Shown: positions 25,947 to 33,632 of the stretch, piece after piece
Position numbering within the stretch: position 1 is the stretch's first letter
How the letters are laid out: each line of letters begins with the position of its first letter
Assembly: GCF_013409345.1 (NCBI RefSeq)
Contig: NZ_JACCBB010000001.1
Location: 4,464,001 to 4,528,000 of the forward strand
Direction: 5' to 3'
Length of the DNA stretch: 64,000 nt
Source: Kineococcus aurantiacus
GTDB lineage: Bacteria > Actinomycetota > Actinomycetes > Actinomycetales > Kineococcaceae
Made by a program: the position numbers and the translations under genes
The notes under the pieces: generated by a model
Databases searched by the model: none
What the model saw: the letters and a program-made list of their open reading frames with translations, nothing else
Told to the model about the DNA's origin: nothing

Positions 25947-26057
25947 ATGGACGTCCCATCGATGATCATGGGTGCCGCCATCGCCTCGGTGGTGTGGATC
26001 GCCCTCTGGCCGCGCAAGCGGACCCGCGTCAGTGACGACGCTCCACCCCGCGACTGA
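25947..26057 (+). CDS. Very small membrane protein, 36 aa
   Basis: The ATG at 25947 follows GGAAGACTGAGG and encodes one hydrophobic helix (MIMGAAIASVVWIALWP) with a positively charged RKRTR directly after it and an acidic tail. It would sit in the membrane with its C-terminus inside. It is too short for most gene callers. Its function is unknown. Confidence 0.5.
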   Translation: MDVPSMIMGAAIASVVWIALWPRKRTRVSDDAPPRD

Positions 26058-26124
26058 GCTCCACGGCGCTCGCCCCGCGCCGAGGCCGGGCACGTCGAGG
26101 TAGCGGTGCGGTGAGGGCTGGTCG

Positions 26125-26600
26125 GTGGCCCGGCGGGCTGCCGGGGTGATCGTCCACGTCGTCTCCCACCCCGAGGTGTTGGCGGACCCCACCGTTCCGG
26201 TGCCGCAGTGGGGTCCGGCACCGGCCGGGTACGAGCAGCTGCAGCGGTCGCTGGTGGTGCCGTGGGTGCGGTCGGCGTCGTTCGTGGCCTCCCGCGCGGA
26301 GCGCGAAGCGCTGCAGACGGCGCAGGCGGTGGCCGAGGTCAGCCGGTGCGCCGTGCACGTCGAGGAGGAACTCGGGGAGAACGACCGCAGCGCGACGGGG
26401 TTCGTCCCACCGCAGCAGTTCGAGGCGTTGGTCGATGCCTTCTTCGCCGAGCCGGAGGACAGCGTGTGCGGTGGGGAGACGGCGGCCGACGCTCAGCGGC
26501 GCATCTGTCGGGGCAGTGGACCGGGTCCTCAGGGGTGCGCGGCTCGCAGGCGTTCCGGAGGACGGTCATGTGGTGATCGCCACCCGTGGCGGTGCGCGAC
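26125..26600 (+). pseudogene. Frameshifted histidine-phosphatase-like gene
   Basis: The first frame reads VIVHVVSHPEVLADPTVPVP, SASFVASRAEREALQTA, HVEEELGENDRSATGF and ETAADAQRRI, a pattern known from actinobacterial histidine-phosphatase-superfamily proteins. After the Ile codon at 26503-26505 the frame becomes nonsense. Omitting the T at 26506 gives VGAVDRVLRGARLAGV and DGHVVIATRGG, the expected continuation. Even the repaired end lacks the usual ASHGG (it has ATRGG) and degenerates soon after, so decay is advanced. Confidence 0.65.
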
Positions 26601-26979
26601 GTCCAGCACGGATGGCGTCGGCTGTGAGGAGCGCCTGCTCCGCGCCGGCTCGTGTCCGAGCTCGCTCGGCGTGCGTGACCACCTGGCCCGGAGTCGTCCT
26701 CCCGAAACCCTTGCCACGGCCTCGACGGGCACTTCGACCGCTCTTCGCCAGATCCGGTGAGTCGGTGCGGTTGCCTTCGTCCTGCTGACGATCGGCTGTC
26801 AGGACGCAGCACCGGCGCTCGTGGATCCAGCGGCGCAGCTCAGCGACAGGTGGTGTTCGCCAGCTGCCCTGCCCCGACCCGCGCTGCCGACGGACATCGA
26901 GCGGCACGTGTCCCATCGATGAGTTCGGGCGGCGAGGACAGTCCCACCTTCGACAGGCACCAACGACGAGGAGGACATC
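26601..26979. other. Gap without an identifiable gene
   Basis: It contains the degenerate tail of the phosphatase-like pseudogene and no other protein-like frame. The last bases hold the GAGGAGGAC ribosome site of the next gene. Confidence 0.4.
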
Positions 26980-27426
26980 ATGGCGACCCGTTCCATCGAG
27001 AAGGAGATCCACGTCGACGCCCCACGCGAGCGGGTGTGGGGGGTCTTGACCGGTGACGCCACGTACCGGCAGTGGACCGCGGAGTTCGCCGAGGGCTCCT
27101 ACGCCGAGACCGACTGGCACGAGGGCAGCAACGTTCGGTTCCTCGGTCCCGACGGGACTGGGCTGGTCGGGCGGGTCCTGGCCAGCCGGCGCCCGGAGCT
27201 GCTCGACATCGAGTACACCGGCGTCGTGGGTGGTGGTGGTGACGACACCGAGAGCGAGCAGGCGCGCCTGTGGTCGGGGACGCACGAGACGTACCGCCTG
27301 ACCGGGGCGGGCGGTGGGACGCTCCTGGCGATCTCCGCCCCGATGGAGGACGCCTACTACGACGACATGGCGGGTGCGTGGGACCGCGCGCTGGCCATCG
27401 TCAAGGAGCTGGCCGAGGTGCACTAG
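26980..27426 (+). CDS. SRPBCC-family protein, 148 aa
   Basis: The opening IEKEIHVDAPRERVWGVLTG and the later LLAISAPMEDAYYDDMAGAW followed by RALAIVKELAEVH correspond to the first strand and the long C-terminal helix of SRPBCC/AHSA1-like proteins. The ATG is fixed by GAGGAGGAC. It is a single-domain, soluble, probable small-ligand-binding or stress-related protein. No partner is adjacent. Confidence 0.75.
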   Translation: MATRSIEKEIHVDAPRERVWGVLTGDATYRQWTAEFAEGSYAETDWHEGSNVRFLGPDGTGLVGRVLASRRPELLDIEYTGVVGGGGDDTESEQARLWSGTHETYRLTGAGGGTLLAISAPMEDAYYDDMAGAWDRALAIVKELAEVH

Positions 27427-27494
27427 ACCAACGCGCCGTTCGCGCCGTCACCACGACGTCGCCGCTGGTGGGAGCGGCCGTCGGAGACGGGACG

Positions 27495-27893
27495 TCAGTC
27501 GAGGCAGGACTCGTTCCACCCGTGGGCCAGCAGCAACCGGACCCGCACCGCGCCGAGGGCGACCAGCCGGGCGCACTCGGCCGCGAGCGCGGCGACCCGC
27601 TCGGCACCGACCAGGCCGGTGCCGACCCGTACGTCCAGGTGCAGCCGGTTCTCGGCGACCTCGCCCTCGGGGACGCGCTGGAAGGACAACCGTGGACCCG
27701 GTCCCGCCGGGTCCACGCACGCAGCCGCCGCTCCACGCCGCTGCGGCGGCAGCGTGCGCTCGAGGTCCTCCCACGCGGTGGAGCCTCCTGGTGGTGGCGG
27801 CAGGACGTGACCGAGCACCCGGCACCAGAAGCCGGCCAGACGCCGGGGGTCAGAGCAGTCGAACGTGACCTGGACCTGTCGCACCGTCGTCAT
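27495..27893 (-). CDS. Glyoxalase-like (VOC) protein with a shortened C-terminus, 132 aa
   Basis: QVQVTFDCSDPRRLAGFWCR, LGHVLPPPPGG, GPRLSFQRVPEGEVAENRLH and LDVRVGTGLVGAERV are hallmarks of the actinobacterial glyoxalase-like (VOC) subfamily. Members usually end with a NESC-x4-DPEGNEFC-type strand carrying the last metal-site Glu. Here NESC is followed immediately by LD and the stop, as if about a dozen codons between two similar Cys codons had been deleted. The protein may therefore be inactive or altered in metal binding. Confidence 0.7.
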   Translation of the reverse strand: MTTVRQVQVTFDCSDPRRLAGFWCRVLGHVLPPPPGGSTAWEDLERTLPPQRRGAAAACVDPAGPGPRLSFQRVPEGEVAENRLHLDVRVGTGLVGAERVAALAAECARLVALGAVRVRLLLAHGWNESCLD

Positions 27894-28310
27894 GGACGCG
27901 GGCCAGGGCGCACGTGGGCTCGGCCGCACCGGCTCACCCGGCAGCGGTGAGGGCCGGTGGAGCGCTCGACCGGGCCGCTCGACGTGGTCGCCGCAGGTGG
28001 GTGACTGCTCACACGACCACTCGCTCGTCGCCACGACCGTGACGTCCGTGACCGTGGAGCCGGGGCGGTGCGGGTGAGCCGCCGACGGCTCCGCTGGTGC
28101 TCGCCGCGGGCGTGGCCGCCCGCCGGCCCCCCGCCGGCGCCCACGAGGGCCTGCGGGGGCGCCTCGCGCAGGCACGCTGGGCCGGTTCGGTTTCGGCCGC
28201 TCGCTCTCGTCGACCGGGCCCGGGGCGCGGCGGCGTGCGCGGTGGCCGACCTCACCGGTCCGGCCGGGCCGTCCCGGGCGACGGCTGACGGGGCGGGGTC
28301 GGGCGCGGGG
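27894..28310. other. Gap at the edge of the repeat-bearing region
   Basis: No supported gene. It holds the last recognisable dispersed-repeat copy (28,027-28,048). From here onward the repeat is absent. Confidence 0.4.
28027..28048 (+). repeat. Last copy of the dispersed repeat
   Basis: GTCGCCACGACCGTGACGTCC is a half copy. None is recognised in the intergenic DNA of the following 36 kb. Confidence 0.5.
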
Positions 28311-28679
28311 TCAGGCCGTCGGGGGGACCCGGTCGCCGTGAGTCCCGGTGCGCCCCGCAGCGGCGGACGCCGCGGCGACCGCGGCGGGGACGTCGTCACC
28401 GGCCCGCAACGGGCGGCCGGCGAAGATCCCCTCGTGGGCCAGGACCGGACGCCGGTCACCGGCGAGCTCGGGGTGGCGCTCCTCCAGCCCCTCCCGGTGC
28501 TCGACCACCCTGCGCCAGTGGGCCACGGCGTCGGGGTGACCGCCGGCGACACCGCGCCAGCTGCGCGGCACCCGCTCCCGGGGGACACCCGCATCGGCCG
28601 CACCACCCACGTGCACGCGGCCGGGCAGGCGTCCGGCGGGCGCGCCGCACCGCGGGCAGGCCGGGTCGGGGGCGGACAT
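28311..28679 (-). CDS. Zinc-ribbon-like protein of unknown function, 122 aa
   Basis: The N-terminus carries PACPRCGAP, a Cys pair suited to a zinc ribbon, although a second Cys pair is not obvious. The middle (WRRVVEHREGLEERHPELAG, then DRRPVLAHEG) is a conserved-looking helical stretch. The frame continues upstream into a lactonase-like remnant, but the ATG at 28679 begins the coherent protein. Function is not recognised. Confidence 0.5.
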   Translation of the reverse strand: MSAPDPACPRCGAPAGRLPGRVHVGGAADAGVPRERVPRSWRGVAGGHPDAVAHWRRVVEHREGLEERHPELAGDRRPVLAHEGIFAGRPLRAGDDVPAAVAAASAAAGRTGTHGDRVPPTA

Positions 28680-28685
28680 CGAGGC

Positions 28686-28840
28686 GACACCGGCTTCGAA
28701 CCGGTGCCCGCCCGGGGCGAAGGTGAGCTGCGTCTTCTGGGTCTCGTCGTGGCCGAAGACGACCTCGGCGTCCTTCTCCCGCGCGATGCGGCGCAGCTTC
28801 TCGACCGATCCCAGCCAGGCCAGGTAGCGGAACGCGGAGG
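28686..28840 (-). pseudogene. C-terminal remnant of a metallo-beta-lactamase-fold (AHL-lactonase-like) gene
   Basis: The minus strand encodes SVEKLRRIAREKDAEVVFGH and DETQ, then APGGH. This closely resembles the last 40 residues of N-acyl-homoserine-lactonase-type MBL hydrolases, where the FGHD motif supplies metal ligands. The rest of the gene is missing; its place is taken by the broken TetR gene on the other strand. Confidence 0.45.
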
Positions 28841-28985
28841 CAGGTCGTGGCCACGTACGACAGGACGCACCACCGACCGCATCTTCCGCGCTGCGGTCGA
28901 GGAGTTCGCCGAGGCCGGGATCGCCGGAGCACGGGTCGACCGCATCGCCGTCAAGGCCAGGAGCAGCAAGGCGCTCATCTACAAC

Positions 28986-29009
28986 TACTTCGGCGACTAC
29001 TTCGGCGAC
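28986..29009 (+). repeat. 12-bp tandem duplication in the TetR recognition region
   Basis: TACTTCGGCGAC occurs twice head to tail and inserts Tyr-Phe-Gly-Asp after the DNA-recognition helix. Confidence 0.9.
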
Positions 29010-29233
29010 AAGGAAACCCTGTTCGCCGCGGTCCTGCGCTCGCGGGTGAACGAGCTCGCCCAAGCGGTGGTGCTGCGGCCCGAACGGGTCGGCGACTTCG
29101 TCGGTGACCTGTTCGACTTCATGACCGCCAACCCCGACGTCCTGCGCCTGGTGTCCCACGAAGCCGCCCACTTCGCCCCCGACGCTTCCCGGAGTTCGAC
29201 CGCCCCGCAGATCACGCGGATGGTCATGGACGA

Positions 29234-29247
29234 ACCCGAGACCCGAG
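29234..29247 (+). repeat. 7-bp tandem duplication causing a frameshift
   Basis: ACCCGAG occurs twice head to tail in the C-terminal part of the TetR remnant. Confidence 0.85.
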
Positions 29248-29377
29248 CTGCGCGCCCGCTACCGCGCGCACCTGGTGACCCTGGCCCGGCGCGCGCTCAC
29301 CCCGGAGGGGACCACCTCCGCGGCCGGGTGAGCCGGGCGCCCGGCCCCCGCGGCACCCCACCGACCGGGGAGGTGCC

Positions 29378-30007
29378 TCAGGACCAGTCGCCCTCACCGG
29401 TGCCGAGGCGTTCGCGGCCGAGGTCGGTGACCGGGACGGCTGCCAGGCTGGTGAGCCCGATGTCGAGCAGCGTCGCGCGGGGGACGCCGGACCCGCCGAG
29501 GGTGGACATGCCCTCGATGACGGCGCAGAAGTACGTCCCGAGGGAGTCCGCGTCGGCGGCGGCGTCGATCTCACCGGCGGCCTGGGCCTCGGCGATGCAG
29601 GCGGCGTAGTGCCGGCTCATCGACTCGAACGCGGCCGCGACGGTCGAGGCGACCTCCGGGTCGCGCGCCGAGAGCTCGACGGCGGCCTTGGTGAACAGGG
29701 ACGGGGCGGCCTGCGCCGCACCGTGCTCGACGGCGACCTTGACGAGCTGGGCGCGTATGCGCGTGATGGGGCTGTCCACCCCGTGCCGGATGGACTCGAC
29801 GGCGTCGACCGCCTCGGCGGCGTCGCTGAGGAACGCCCGCATGAACAGTTCCTTCTTGCCGCCGAAGGCGTTGTAGAGGCTCTGCCGGGCCAGGCCCGTC
29901 GCCTCGAGCAGGGTGTCGAGCGACGTGCCGGCGAACCCCGTCTCCGCGAACGCCTTCCGGGCGCGGGCGATGACGTCTGCTTCGTCGAACGTGCGGGGCC
30001 TGGGCAT
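29378..30007 (-). CDS. TetR/AcrR-family regulator, 209 aa
   Basis: The N-terminal HTH is complete: RARKAFAETGFAGTSLDTLL, then EATGLARQSLYNAFGGKKEL. The ligand-binding half has normal length. The ATG at 30007 follows GAAGGACGC. It lies 64 bases downstream of an MFS transporter gene on the same strand and may be co-transcribed with it as a local drug-response regulator. The operator-like palindrome at 32,210-32,257 is a possible target. Confidence 0.85.
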   Translation of the reverse strand: MPRPRTFDEADVIARARKAFAETGFAGTSLDTLLEATGLARQSLYNAFGGKKELFMRAFLSDAAEAVDAVESIRHGVDSPITRIRAQLVKVAVEHGAAQAAPSLFTKAAVELSARDPEVASTVAAAFESMSRHYAACIAEAQAAGEIDAAADADSLGTYFCAVIEGMSTLGGSGVPRATLLDIGLTSLAAVPVTDLGRERLGTGEGDWS

Positions 30008-30071
30008 GAGCGTCCTTCTCGTCGGGTTCTCGACCGTCCTGCCCACCATGGTGCCGGACGGTGCGGGTGGT

Positions 30072-31343
30072 TCAGGGGTTCTGCGGCGCGGACGCGGCGC
30101 TGGTGGGCCGGGGTGCGGCCGGGCTCGTGCCGCCGGTCGTGGGGTCGGCCGCCCTCCGGGAGCCCAGCGCGATGAACGCGACGGCTCCGGCGAGCGCGAT
30201 CGCCCCGGCGAGCCGGAAGTCGGCGTCGAGGCCGGCGGAGGTGACCACCGCGCCACCGAGGACGGAACCGGCGGCGAGCGCGAGCTGGATCGTGGTGACG
30301 AACAGCGCCAGCCCGGTCTCGACGCCGGCCGGTGAGGCGGTGGACATCCAGGTCTGCATCGCCAGCGGCAGCGCCCCCCACGCGGAACCCCACACGACGA
30401 GCAGTGCGAGGACCGCGACGGTCGAGTGCGCCAGCAGTGGCAGCAGCACCACGGTCGCCGCGAGCACGACCTTCGCGGCCCCCGTCGTGGCGATCACGCT
30501 GCGGCTCAACGTCACACCGGCCGCGAAGTTGCCCGCGACGCCGGCCACGCCGAAGGCGAGGAGCCCGAGGGTGACGGTCCCGGGACCGGCGCCGGCCCGG
30601 TCCTGCAGGAAGGGGGCGACGTAGGTCGAGGCGGCGAACTGCGCGGCGAAGGCGAACGCGGCCGCGAGGAGCCCGACCCGGGCGCGCGGCACGCGGAACA
30701 GCGCGCCGAGGGTGGAGACCCGCACGCGGTGCGCGGCGGGGATGCGGGGCAGCGTCAGCAGTTGCAGCCCGAGGGCGGTCAGGCCGATCAGGCCGCCGAT
30801 GACGAAGGCGACCCGCCAGCTCGTCAGCGCGGAGACCGCCGCTCCCAGCGGGAGGCTGACGACGGTGGCCACGGAGATCCCCCCGGTGATGAGGGCGGTG
30901 GCCCGGATGGTGTCCGTGGGCGGGACCAGCCGCCCGGCGATCCCGGCCCCGGTGGCCCAGAACCCGCCGAGGCTGATGCCCAGGAGCACCCGGCCCAGGA
31001 GCAGGACGCCGAAGGTGGGGGCGAGGGCGGCCAGGGCGTTGGAGGCGATGAGCAGCGCGCTGAGGCCGACGAGCACGACGCGGCGGTCCAGGCCGGAGGC
31101 GGCGACGGTGACGACGGGGGCGGCCAGCGCGGCGAACAGGCCGGTGACGACGACCATCAGGCCCGCGGTCCCGACGCGGACGTCCAGTTCGGAGGCGATG
31201 GCGGGCAGGAGCCCGACGGGCAGCAGTTCGGACAGGACGATGGCGAAGGACCCCAGGGCGACGGAGGCGACGCCGACCCAGCCCCGGCGGGGGGTCGGTC
31301 CGGGTCCGGTCCCGGGAGGGACGTGGTCGGTGGGGGTGGTCAC
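30072..31343 (-). CDS. MFS transporter, DHA1-type, 423 aa
   Basis: About twelve membrane segments start near residue 25. The conserved loop between helices 2 and 3 (SGLDRRVVLVGLSALL) and the helix-5 motif (TGGISVATVVSLPLGAAV) resemble DHA1 drug- or nucleoside-exporting MFS proteins. The C-terminal 30 residues are Pro/Ala/Ser-rich and cytoplasmic. Together with the TetR and SDR neighbours it looks like an efflux or detoxification unit. The substrate is unknown. Confidence 0.85.
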   Translation of the reverse strand: MTTPTDHVPPGTGPGPTPRRGWVGVASVALGSFAIVLSELLPVGLLPAIASELDVRVGTAGLMVVVTGLFAALAAPVVTVAASGLDRRVVLVGLSALLIASNALAALAPTFGVLLLGRVLLGISLGGFWATGAGIAGRLVPPTDTIRATALITGGISVATVVSLPLGAAVSALTSWRVAFVIGGLIGLTALGLQLLTLPRIPAAHRVRVSTLGALFRVPRARVGLLAAAFAFAAQFAASTYVAPFLQDRAGAGPGTVTLGLLAFGVAGVAGNFAAGVTLSRSVIATTGAAKVVLAATVVLLPLLAHSTVAVLALLVVWGSAWGALPLAMQTWMSTASPAGVETGLALFVTTIQLALAAGSVLGGAVVTSAGLDADFRLAGAIALAGAVAFIALGSRRAADPTTGGTSPAAPRPTSAASAPQNP

Positions 31344-31380
31344 GGCAACTCCTCGGTGGGGTTCGCGGTGCGGGACGGTG

Positions 31381-31428
31381 GGGTCAGGCGGTGGTGGGGT
31401 CAGGCGGTGGTGGGGTCAGGCGATGGTG
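31381..31428 (+). repeat. 16-bp tandem repeat, three copies, covering a stop codon
   Basis: The unit beginning GGGTCAGGCGGTGGTG starts at 31381, 31397 and 31413. Each carries the minus-strand TGA of the SDR gene end, so the gene's last codons and stop have been copied twice downstream. Confidence 0.85.
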
Positions 31429-32189
31429 GAGCCGCCGTCGACGAAGACCTCGCTGCCGGTCATGCCCGAGCTCTGGTCCGAGACCAGGAACAGCACGACG
31501 GAGGCGATCTCCTCGGGGCGCAGGACCCGGCCGAGGGGCAGGCCGGCGGCGATCTGCTGCACCAGGGCGTCGCCGTTCTCCGGGGCCAGCCCCTTGAGGC
31601 CGGGGGTCTCGGTGGGGCCGGGGACGACGGTGTTGATGCGGATGCCGCGGGGGGCCAGTTCGGCGGCCCAGGTGCGGGTGAGGGTGGCGACGGCGGCCTT
31701 GGAGGCGCCGTACAGGCCGAAGTTCGGTTCGGTGCCGGACCCGGCGGTGGAGCCGGTGACGACGACGGCGGCGCCGGGGTTGAGGTGGGGCAGGGCGCCC
31801 CGCACGGTGAGGGTGGTGCCGCGGACGTTGGTCGCGAAGGCGGTGTCGATGTCGTCGGCGCTCACCTCGCCCAGGGGCTTGAAGCCCCCGCCGCCGGCGT
31901 TGGCGTGGACGGCGTCCAGGCCGGTGCCACGGGCGGCGACCACGTCGAACAGGTCCTGGATCTGGGCGGGGTCGGCGGCGTCGGCGCGCACGGTGGTGAC
32001 CGCCTCGCCCAGCTCGGCGGCGACGGCGTCGAGCTGGGCCTGGCGGCGTCCGGTGACGACGACGTGGGCGCCCTCGTGCACGAAGCGGCGGACGACGGCC
32101 AGGCCGATGCCGGAGGTGCCGCCGGTGACCAGGGCGGTCTTGCCGGCGAGGACGGCGGTGGGTGCGGCGGTGGGTGCGGTGGTGGTCAT
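31416..32189 (-). CDS. Short-chain dehydrogenase/reductase, 257 aa
   Basis: A classical SDR: the cofactor motif TGGTSGIG at about residues 23-30, NAGGGG, the catalytic Ser in VTGSTAGSG and YGASK (Tyr/Lys) at about residue 163, and a C-terminus GSEVFVDGGSTIA. Position 4 after the second strand is Arg (TGRR), favouring NADP(H). It lies upstream of the MFS gene on the same strand, behind a large palindrome typical of TetR control. Confidence 0.88.
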   Translation of the reverse strand: MTTTAPTAAPTAVLAGKTALVTGGTSGIGLAVVRRFVHEGAHVVVTGRRQAQLDAVAAELGEAVTTVRADAADPAQIQDLFDVVAARGTGLDAVHANAGGGGFKPLGEVSADDIDTAFATNVRGTTLTVRGALPHLNPGAAVVVTGSTAGSGTEPNFGLYGASKAAVATLTRTWAAELAPRGIRINTVVPGPTETPGLKGLAPENGDALVQQIAAGLPLGRVLRPEEIASVVLFLVSDQSSGMTGSEVFVDGGSTIA

Positions 32190-32209
32190 GGTCGGCTCCG
32201 TCCACGTTG

Positions 32210-32257
32210 TTGACTGGCTGGTCCTGAACGCTAGACGGAGCTGGACCAGTCAGTCAA
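32210..32257. promoter_or_regulatory. Long inverted repeat, probable TetR operator
   Basis: TTGACTGGCTGGTCC (32210-32224) and GGACCAGTCAGTCAA (32243-32257) are inverted with one mismatch and an 18-bp spacer. They lie 21 bases upstream of the SDR gene. The arms contain the TGACTGxCTGGTC pattern seen in TetR/AcrR operators. Confidence 0.7.
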
Positions 32258-32362
32258 GAACAATCGGTCAAAAACTTCGGGAGCCGTCGACGTCCTCCGT
32301 GCGCGCAGGTCCGGCCCCGTACCGGCCGGGCGCCCGCACCGGGGGACACCTAGCCTGGCCGG

Positions 32363-33046
32363 ATGGATCTCGGGCTGGAGTCGCGGGTCGTGCTGGTCGC
32401 CGGTGGGCGGGGCTACGTCGGGTCGGCGGTGGCGCGGCAGCTGGGGGCCGAGGGCGCCACGGTCGTGGTGGCCTCCCGCGAGCCGGGGCCCGACGGGGTG
32501 CCGCTGGACCTGCGCGACCAGGGCTCGGTCGACGCCGCGGTGCGCCGCGTGCTCGACGAGCACGGCCGGATCGACGGGCTGGTGGTGTCCGCGGCGCCGT
32601 CGGCGCGGACCCTGGACCCGGCCCGCCACGCCGACCCCGTGCAGATCGCGCAGGCGCTGGACGCCAAGGCGCTGGGTTTCGTGCGGCTGGTCGCCGCGGT
32701 GACCCCGGCCATGCGGTCGGCCGGGTACGGGCGGGTGGTGGGCATCAGCGGCCAGAACGCCTACCTGACCGGCAACCTCACCGGGGCGCTGCGCAACGCG
32801 GCGCTGGTCATCGCGGCGAAGGGTTTCGCCGACGACCTGGCCGGGACGGGGGTGACCGTGAACACCGTGAACCCCGGTCCGGTGACCGACGAGCCGTCGG
32901 CGCAGGTCCCGGCGGGTGGCCCGGGGGAGTCGTCCCCGGAGCAGATCGCGGCGCTCGTGACGTTCCTCGTCTCGCCCCTGGCCGCGGCGGTGAGCGGGGA
33001 GGCGATCGCGGTGGGGCACCGCGTGCGCGGCGCGGTCACCTTCTGA
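32363..33046 (+). CDS. Atypical SDR lacking the catalytic Tyr and Lys, 227 aa
   Basis: The Rossmann start VVLVAGGRGYVGSAVARQLG and the strand VVGISGQNAY are SDR-like, and the C-terminal NTVNPGPVTDEP is also typical. At the position of YxxxK, however, the sequence is GALRN, so both catalytic residues are replaced (Tyr to Gly, Lys to Asn). It could be a binding or regulatory protein, or use another mechanism. TAGCCT six bases before the ATG indicates a leaderless transcript. It converges on the riboflavin kinase gene. Confidence 0.7.
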   Translation: MDLGLESRVVLVAGGRGYVGSAVARQLGAEGATVVVASREPGPDGVPLDLRDQGSVDAAVRRVLDEHGRIDGLVVSAAPSARTLDPARHADPVQIAQALDAKALGFVRLVAAVTPAMRSAGYGRVVGISGQNAYLTGNLTGALRNAALVIAAKGFADDLAGTGVTVNTVNPGPVTDEPSAQVPAGGPGESSPEQIAALVTFLVSPLAAAVSGEAIAVGHRVRGAVTF

Positions 33047-33068
33047 CCGGGCGGTCCCGGACCGCGCC

Positions 33069-33632
33069 TCAGCGCGGGGGCGCCACCAGCAGGTGCCCCA
33101 GCCCGGCGCCCACGGCCCACGCCCGCGTCCGCGCCACGTCGCGCTGCATCTGGGCCACCAGTTCCGCCGACCCGCTGAACGCCTGCTGCGGACGCAGCCG
33201 GACGTGCAGCCGCACGAGCACGGACCGGTCGTACAGGTCGCCGGTGAAGTCCAGCAGGTTCGCCTCCAGGAGCCGTTCGCCGTCCTCGCCGTAGTAGGTG
33301 GGGCGACGCCCGAGGGAGACGGCGGCGACGTGCAGCGGACCACCGCCGGAGGGGTCGACGTGCACGGTGCCGGCCCACACCCCGTCCCCGGGACCGGTCC
33401 CGGCCAGGGCGACGTTGGCGGTGGGGAAACCCAGGAGGCGGCCCCGCTGGTCGCCGTGCTCCACGACCCCCTCGACGGTCAGCACGGCCCCGCGCGGGTG
33501 GGGCGGCGCCCACCGCGGGTCGCCGGCGGGGCGGGTCGTCGTCGCTGCCTCGGCCACGGGTTCGCTCCTCGTCGTGTGCTTCGTCGTGCTGGTCCCGCCC
33601 GCTCCCGCGGACCGCCCCGGGGCCGGCGTCAC
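33069..33632 (-). CDS. Stand-alone riboflavin kinase domain protein, 187 aa
   Basis: Residues 52-187 are a riboflavin kinase domain: LTVEGVVEHGDQRGRLLGFP, TANVAL, then YYGEDGERLLEANLLDF and DLYDRSVLVRLHVRLRP with a terminal LVAQMQRDVART. The family phosphorylates riboflavin to FMN. Housekeeping RibF carries an extra adenylyltransferase domain, which is absent here. The GTG start overlaps the preceding hydrolase stop (GTGA). A poorly conserved N-terminus of about 45 residues suggests translation might also begin later. Its position at the end of a monooxygenase operon points to FMN supply, or to riboflavin being a substrate. Confidence 0.8.
   Translation of the reverse strand: MTPAPGRSAGAGGTSTTKHTTRSEPVAEAATTTRPAGDPRWAPPHPRGAVLTVEGVVEHGDQRGRLLGFPTANVALAGTGPGDGVWAGTVHVDPSGGGPLHVAAVSLGRRPTYYGEDGERLLEANLLDFTGDLYDRSVLVRLHVRLRPQQAFSGSAELVAQMQRDVARTRAWAVGAGLGHLLVAPPR

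Larger units (their letters stand above)
28847..29331 (+). pseudogene. TetR-family regulator broken by two frameshifts and a 12-bp duplication
   Basis: GTG 28847 follows a good GGAGG. After three codons one surplus base (ACGTACG where ACGACG is expected) shifts the frame into TTGRTTDRIFRAAVEEFAEA, a TetR N-terminus. The HTH end reads IYNYFGDYFGDKETLF, in which YFGD is doubled by a perfect 12-bp tandem duplication (28986-29009). At 29,234-29,247 the 7-mer ACCCGAG is tandemly doubled, shifting the frame. Removing one copy restores LRARYRAHLVTLARR and a TGA at 29329-29331. The total length becomes a multiple of three once the extra base and the 7-mer are removed. The adjacent lactonase remnant was probably its former target gene. 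Confidence 0.75.

Noticed and set aside
1-28048. CRISPR array or insertion-sequence explanation for the repeats
   Set aside because: Copies are not evenly spaced with unique spacers, and no cas, transposase or terminal inverted repeats were found.
28068-28846. A long N-terminal extension of the TetR frame
   Set aside because: The upstream frame is low-complexity and overlaps minus-strand coding sequence. The true start is GTG 28847, one frame over, behind GGAGG.
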